In this document: positions 6,848-10,166 of the stretch, in pieces
Layout of the letters: each line of letters begins with the position of its first letter
Position numbering within the stretch: the first letter of the stretch is position 1
DNA from: Rachicladosporium sp. CCFEE 5018
Lineage: Eukaryota; Ascomycota; Dothideomycetes; Cladosporiales; Cladosporiaceae
Direction of reading: 5' to 3'
Assembly: GCA_002077045.2 (NCBI GenBank)
Contig: KZ111227.1
Span: 8,495-18,660 of the forward strand
Length of the DNA stretch: 10,166 bases
Made by a program: the position numbers and the translations under genes
The notes under the pieces: generated by a model
Seen by the model: only the letters and a program-made list of their open reading frames with translations
Database searches by the model: none
Told to the model about the DNA's origin: nothing

Positions 6848-7513
6848 CTAGCGCTTGAACCCGCGATCATCGTCCTCTTCCAGCTTCGGTGATTCCTCAC
6901 GCTTCCGCTTCACCGTCGTCTGCGGACCATCGCAAGCATTGAAATGCACAGTATGGCAAATCTTGCATGGTGGCCTGCTCAGCATACCCCACTCATTCTT
7001 CGTCACGCCCGCGCGACCCAGGTCGCCTGTGACCTCTTCTCTCGCGATGGTGGCCCCTTCCGCACTCCTCACCCCGCCCGCTCGAGCAACGTCCTCAGCG
7101 GTCTCTGGCTTCACGCTCGTGAACTCAATTGTAGCCTCTCGCTGCACAAACACGGAGTCGTCTATGACTTCCTGTTTGATCCGTACTGGCTCCACCGTGG
7201 CCGCTCGGCTCTCCCTCTCCACTGGCTCCCGCTTCACAGTCACTGGGTCGTGTATGACCTCGTACTTGATCGGCACTCGCTCGCTCGCTGTGACCGCTCG
7301 GTGGCCTCTCACAATCGTCTCCTGCTTCACAATCACTTGGTCGCCTGTGCCCTGGTTCTTGATCTCGCCTTGGGCCGCGCGGTCTTCTCTCATGGTGCTC
7401 TGATGACGCTGTAGCGCATCTATCGGAGAACGTATGCCCTCGTTCTGGACTCCCTCTGTGCTAGGGCGACGCACAGAAGGCTCATCAAGCTGACCTCCTG
7501 AAGCGTCGGTCAT
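6848..7513 (-). CDS. Hypothetical protein with tandem SUMO-consensus motifs and a CxxCxxxHxxxC motif (221 aa)
   Basis: The start is the ATG at 7513-7511 (AACATGA, A at -3); the frame extends upstream without another ATG. The middle of the 221-aa product (residues 60-137) carries five matches to the sumoylation consensus psi-K-x-E, at Lys63 (VKQE), Lys83 (IKYE), Lys94 (VKRE), Lys113 (IKQE) and Lys135 (VKPE), plus a degenerate copy VQRE at 123-126. They are arranged as a roughly 30-residue repeat. Residues 183-194 read CKICHTVHFNAC, a C-x2-C-x3-H-x3-C pattern close to a zinc knuckle, followed by a likely nuclear localisation signal KRKRE (202-206) and an acidic end. I do not recognise the family. 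A nuclear SUMO-modified or chromatin-associated role is inference. The frame continues open past the stop (see findings), so an intron removing the TAG is possible; the only frame-compatible donor, GTGAAG, is weak. Confidence 0.6.
   Translation of the reverse strand: MTDASGGQLDEPSVRRPSTEGVQNEGIRSPIDALQRHQSTMREDRAAQGEIKNQGTGDQVIVKQETIVRGHRAVTASERVPIKYEVIHDPVTVKREPVERESRAATVEPVRIKQEVIDDSVFVQREATIEFTSVKPETAEDVARAGGVRSAEGATIAREEVTGDLGRAGVTKNEWGMLSRPPCKICHTVHFNACDGPQTTVKRKREESPKLEEDDDRGFKR
7103..7336 (-). repeat. Intragenic imperfect repeat (~90 bp unit) encoding psi-K-x-E motifs
   Basis: The corresponding protein segments align at offsets of 30-31 residues: 60-83 with 91-113, and 81-107 with 110-134. 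Shared positions include the V/I-K-x-E cores, a following acidic or hydrophobic V-I-x-D stretch and an R-A-x-T tail. Lys94 of one unit corresponds to Gln124 of the next, so one motif has decayed. Confidence 0.65.
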
Positions 7514-8280
7514 GTTGCTATGATAAGTGTAAGAGCAAGTACGCGAATGAAACTTCAAAATGCCGCTGCGGCGAACCGTGGACACCAAGGGCACGCATGA
7601 AGGACACGCTCACGTATCTTCCTTCGCTGCTCCAGATGACCTTCTGCTGTTGCTCTCGACCATATGAAATCACCCACGCTCTCTCAGTATCTTGCTGCAG
7701 CCGTCGTGTGCTGTCATCAGCTGCAACACGAGTGTTCCTTGCTCTTGGGTGGTCTCCAAGAGAATTAGATGTCAACCCCTCTCGATCACCGCTGGAGATC
7801 ATGTCTCTCCGTGACATCTCGGCAACACAATCGGCATCATAGACGACTTCGATAGATGCACAAGCTGAGCACGGCCACTATCGAGTGCTCCACAGTCAGA
7901 GCCAGACGAGGGAGCACTCCAGAGAGGTACCTGTCCGCTCCTGCTACTACCGACTTACTCAAGCCCAAGTGTCCGACACCACTGTATCGATGAGAGGTAT
8001 AGACAGTATACTGGACTCCACTTCGTGTACCTCTCAGCTGCACCTGAGCATGCCACTCGCGTGCCACGTATGTCGGAAGATGCTCAGGTCTCTTTCAAGT
8101 CAATATAAGAGTTTTAGTCTTTCGCTTACAGATACTGTAGATGATGCAATCACGAAATGGCCTGAAGCTGGTGTCTTGGATAGTTAATACCTGTGACTGA
8201 ATCAGCAGAAGGCTTGTGAGAAGATAATCAGTCAGACATACGCTATGCTACAAACGAAGTACACGTCAGGTACTTCTCTT
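7514..8280. other. Intergenic region upstream of the SUMO-motif gene
   Basis: This holds the promoter and leader of the minus-strand gene starting at 7513 and the 3' side of the gene ending at 8281. A 99-codon minus ORF (7817-7518) ends four bases before the ATG at 7513. It lacks family features and I could not splice it in frame, so I treat it as leader or chance. A plus frame at 7885-8187 lacks an early ATG. No RNA gene or repeat is evident. Confidence 0.45.
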
Positions 8281-8924
8281 TCATCTGACCACTGGCTTCG
8301 GCCGACTCGCAGCACTGACCGCAGTCTTTCCACCCGGCGGCTTTGCTGCACCAACAGCAGGTCTCGGCGCCGCAGGTCTTGCTACACCGCCCACCGCAGG
8401 TTTCACCCCTCCTGCTGGCCGACTAGCAGCACTAGGCATTGCCTTGCCGTTCGGCGCTCTCGCAGCTGTTGTGCCCTTCGACGGAGCCCTCACACCACCC
8501 ACGGGCGGCTTGGGCGTCACTCCTGTTCTGACTGGCGTAGCTGGCGGCTTCTTCGCCCCCGGCGGCACCGCGCCCTTGACAGCAGGCGCCCCAGGCTTTA
8601 CAGCTACCTTCTTTGCCGCGCCTCCGCCAACCGGCCCATCCGCCGCGAACTTCCCTCTTATCCCATCACCGTAATTGTTGATGTACCCTCCTACGCCGCC
8701 GATACTGCCTACGATAGCTACACATCAATGACCGCGTCAGTGTAAGGTGTTGCTAGATGGGGGGACCGACTGGAGGCACCTTGCCCTACGCTGCGGCCTG
8801 TGTTCTCGACCAAGCCGCCGACAGAGCCGACTGTGTTGCCCGCCATTGTGCCCGCCGCGGTTATGCCGGTCTTGAGGTAGCCGGCGGCGGTGTTCTGGAT
8901 GTAGTCTGTTACGTAGGAGACCAT
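8281..8924 (-). CDS. Hypothetical protein: glycine-zipper-like head plus basic Ala/Pro/Lys tail (193 aa)
   Basis: Two exons (8924-8780 and 8717-8281) encode 193 aa, starting at an ATG with A at -3 and G at +4. Residues 1-60 are small-residue and Gly-rich, with an exact G-x3-G chain at Gly25, 29, 33 and 37 and another at 43-47, then GSIGGVGGYINNYGDGI across the splice. Such glycine zippers pack helices and often insert in membranes. Residues 76-193 are Ala/Pro/Gly/Lys/Arg/Val with 13 Lys and 8 Arg and no acidic or aromatic residue; SAASRP occurs twice (about 144 and 183). The head looks like small uncharacterised fungal proteins I have seen with similar GGxVENxGRSVG text, but I cannot name a family. 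Function is unknown; membrane or nucleic-acid association is inferred from composition. Confidence 0.72.
8718..8779 (-). other. Intron (62 nt) in the glycine-zipper protein gene
   Basis: The donor is GTGCCT, the branch sequence ACTGAC lies about 18 nt before the acceptor, and the acceptor is TGTAG. Removing it bypasses the stop at 8720-8718 and joins GRSVGQ to AIVGSIGGVGG in frame, keeping the Gly-rich pattern going. The donor is not canonical, but the continuity of sequence character on both sides supports the model. Confidence 0.68.
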
Positions 8925-9389
8925 GATTGCGGTGTTGTGGAGAATTCAGAGAAAGTGAGTGGTATGTCTTCCTAGAGGGTGACTGTGGGTGATGGGAACT
9001 GTTGGTGAGGCTTACCCCGGAGCAAATTACTACATCGTCGATCCTTGAAGTGTTGCACGACCTGCGCGTCCAAGTTCGAGGCCATCCATATCCCTGTACG
9101 CGTGACGTCGGTTTGCATGTCACCGCTTCAGCCACAGCTCCACTTCATGCAGATCAATGCATGGCGACGGGAAGATCTCAAGGGCCCATGCGTTGACAAG
9201 TATGACCAGTGGTTGCGATATGGGCATAGATTTTGTGGACAAGTCGTCGATGCTAGTCTAGCTGCTCACAATACCGAGTCTCTCATTGCGCCTGCGCCAT
9301 GCTATATATGCAATCTTATACACCCCATGCCGCTCATAAGTATATATCACAATAGTTCTCTTCGAAGTCAGTCCGCTCCATCAAGCCCT
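8925..9389. other. Intergenic region and promoter of the glycine-zipper protein gene
   Basis: On the minus strand the bases just before the ATG at 8924 are rich in C, T and A, typical of fungal transcription start regions. Two TATA-like blocks occur on the far side: CTATATATG at 9302-9310 and AGTATATATC at 9339-9348. They could serve the minus-strand gene with a long leader. No gene is supported here; open frames are His/Arg-rich shadows. Confidence 0.4.
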
Positions 9390-10157
9390 CTACGGTGCCA
9401 CAGCCTTCTTCGGCGGTGCACTCTTCACGGCTGCCACATTCGCTGCAGTCAAGGGGGCTGCCTTCGCAGTGCCGTTCAGCTTCGGAGGCCCAATCACAGA
9501 ACCTGCCTTTGAAGGTGCAACTTTTGTAACCGGCTGTCTTGCTGTCGTGTTCCTCGCGGCGCCGTTTGCGTTGCTCGTGGCAGCAGCAGGTGTAGTTCCA
9601 CCAGCCTTCTTCACAACCGGTACACTCTGTGGTCCTTTCGCTTGCGCTCGTGATGCGGCGACCTTCCTAATCGCACCGCCTGCGCTCTGTACGGCCAGTG
9701 TACTCAGCGGTCTTGTGACCATAGCTTGTGTGTTCGCGACACCCGCCTTGGTCTTGACTTTCGACGCCAGCTGCGTTGCCGCAGGAGACCTCGGGCCTTG
9801 ACCAGCAGAGATTGCCTGCTGCGTCCTGAGCGCAGCTTGCGTGACGTTCTCTCGTGTGGTGGACGGGAGACTCTCCGACACCGATGGCGCGAACTCGACG
9901 CGCTTCGCAATCTCTGGGTCCCCAGATCTTTGCAACGCACGCTTCATGCCCTTTTGCGTCGTCGGCGTGTCAGCAATCAGCTTGTCATACACCGGCTTCG
10001 GCAAGGGCTTCTTCTTGTTCGCAGCTTTGATCGCTTGTCGTATAGCTTCCTGACTTGTAGGAGGTGTCGGTGCTTTCCGCATCAGATCTGCAAGATTCAT
10101 GTGTTGTGCTTTTGCCACTTGACCCAGCAGCATATCGAAATTTAGCGGCTCTGTCAT
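9390..10157 (-). CDS. Hypothetical protein with helical head and basic, acid-free tail (255 aa)
   Basis: This is an uninterrupted 255-codon frame from an ATG (GACATGA, G at -3) close to the right edge to TAG at 9390. Residues 1-90 look folded or helical and mixed in charge (LNFDMLLGQVAKAQ, AIRQAIKAANKKKPLPKP, YDKLIADTPTTQKG, then RSGDPEIAKRVEFAPS). From residue 104 to the end (152 residues) there is no Asp, Glu, Phe, Trp, Tyr, His or Cys, but 14 Lys and 7 Arg among Ala, Thr, Val, Pro, Gly and Asn. I recognise no family and no signal peptide or membrane helix. The tail resembles linker-histone or other disordered nucleic-acid-binding tails in composition only. It lies upstream of, and co-oriented with, the 193-aa gene, whose tail has the same composition. 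An extra upstream exon beyond the window cannot be excluded. Confidence 0.75.
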   Translation of the reverse strand: MTEPLNFDMLLGQVAKAQHMNLADLMRKAPTPPTSQEAIRQAIKAANKKKPLPKPVYDKLIADTPTTQKGMKRALQRSGDPEIAKRVEFAPSVSESLPSTTRENVTQAALRTQQAISAGQGPRSPAATQLASKVKTKAGVANTQAMVTRPLSTLAVQSAGGAIRKVAASRAQAKGPQSVPVVKKAGGTTPAAATSNANGAARNTTARQPVTKVAPSKAGSVIGPPKLNGTAKAAPLTAANVAAVKSAPPKKAVAP

Positions 10158-10166
10158 GTCGATTGC

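Noticed and set aside
7885..8187. Plus-strand 100-codon frame
   Set aside because: Begins at GTG, with the first ATG well inside; no coding pattern or recognisable motif.
8245..8745. Plus-strand 166-codon Arg/Ser-rich ORF
   Set aside because: Antisense shadow of the Ala/Pro/Lys-rich exon of the minus-strand 193-aa gene.
8737..9135. Minus-strand 132-codon His/Arg-rich ORF
   Set aside because: Out-of-frame shadow over exon 1 of the 193-aa gene, with unnatural His/Arg/Ser composition.

Overview
The window looks like nuclear DNA of a filamentous ascomycete, most likely a dothideomycete. It has compact protein genes with single short introns (about 62-80 nt, GT..AG, CTGAC-type branch points in two of them), Kozak-like A/G at -3 of the ATGs, and low-complexity Ala/Pro/Lys-rich proteins. 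Its two recognisable genes are a Mpv17/PMP22 membrane protein and the Fe-S nuclease Exonuclease V. It shows no bacterial operon structure, tRNA, rRNA or CRISPR array. The lineage is inferred from style, not from a search.

Layout, left to right. (1) A minus-strand Ser/Thr/Pro-rich reading frame runs off the left edge (1-594). It has no clear start in the window and resembles the disordered part of a fungal regulatory protein. (2) A divergent intergenic region of about 890 bp follows. (3) A plus-strand Mpv17/PMP22-family gene lies at 1487-2317. (4) After 855 bp of spacer, a plus-strand EXO5 gene (3173-4864) has one 66-nt intron, a TCACGTGA box 82 bp before its ATG and an overlapping upstream ORF. 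(5) A 72-codon orphan ORF (5077-5295) is followed by a GGAGTTGTT minisatellite. (6) A 403-bp MITE (5775-6177) has 89-bp inverted repeats, a TA target duplication and no coding capacity. (7) Minus-strand accessory-looking genes fill the rest. They are a possible RGG-tailed ORF whose stop lies 2 bp from the MITE, a 221-aa protein with five SUMO-consensus motifs and a CxxCxxxHxxxC motif, a spliced 193-aa protein with a glycine-zipper head and a basic tail, and a 255-aa protein with a similar basic tail.

The left half holds conserved housekeeping genes: a mitochondrial or peroxisomal membrane protein and a DNA-repair or mtDNA nuclease. The right half holds proteins I do not recognise. The two strongest leads there are (a) the repeated psi-K-x-E motifs beside a zinc-knuckle-like motif, in a frame that stays open for 125 codons past its TAG, and (b) two neighbouring co-oriented genes whose long C-terminal tails contain no Asp, Glu, Phe, Trp, Tyr, His or Cys. 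No common pathway can be assigned from the sequence.
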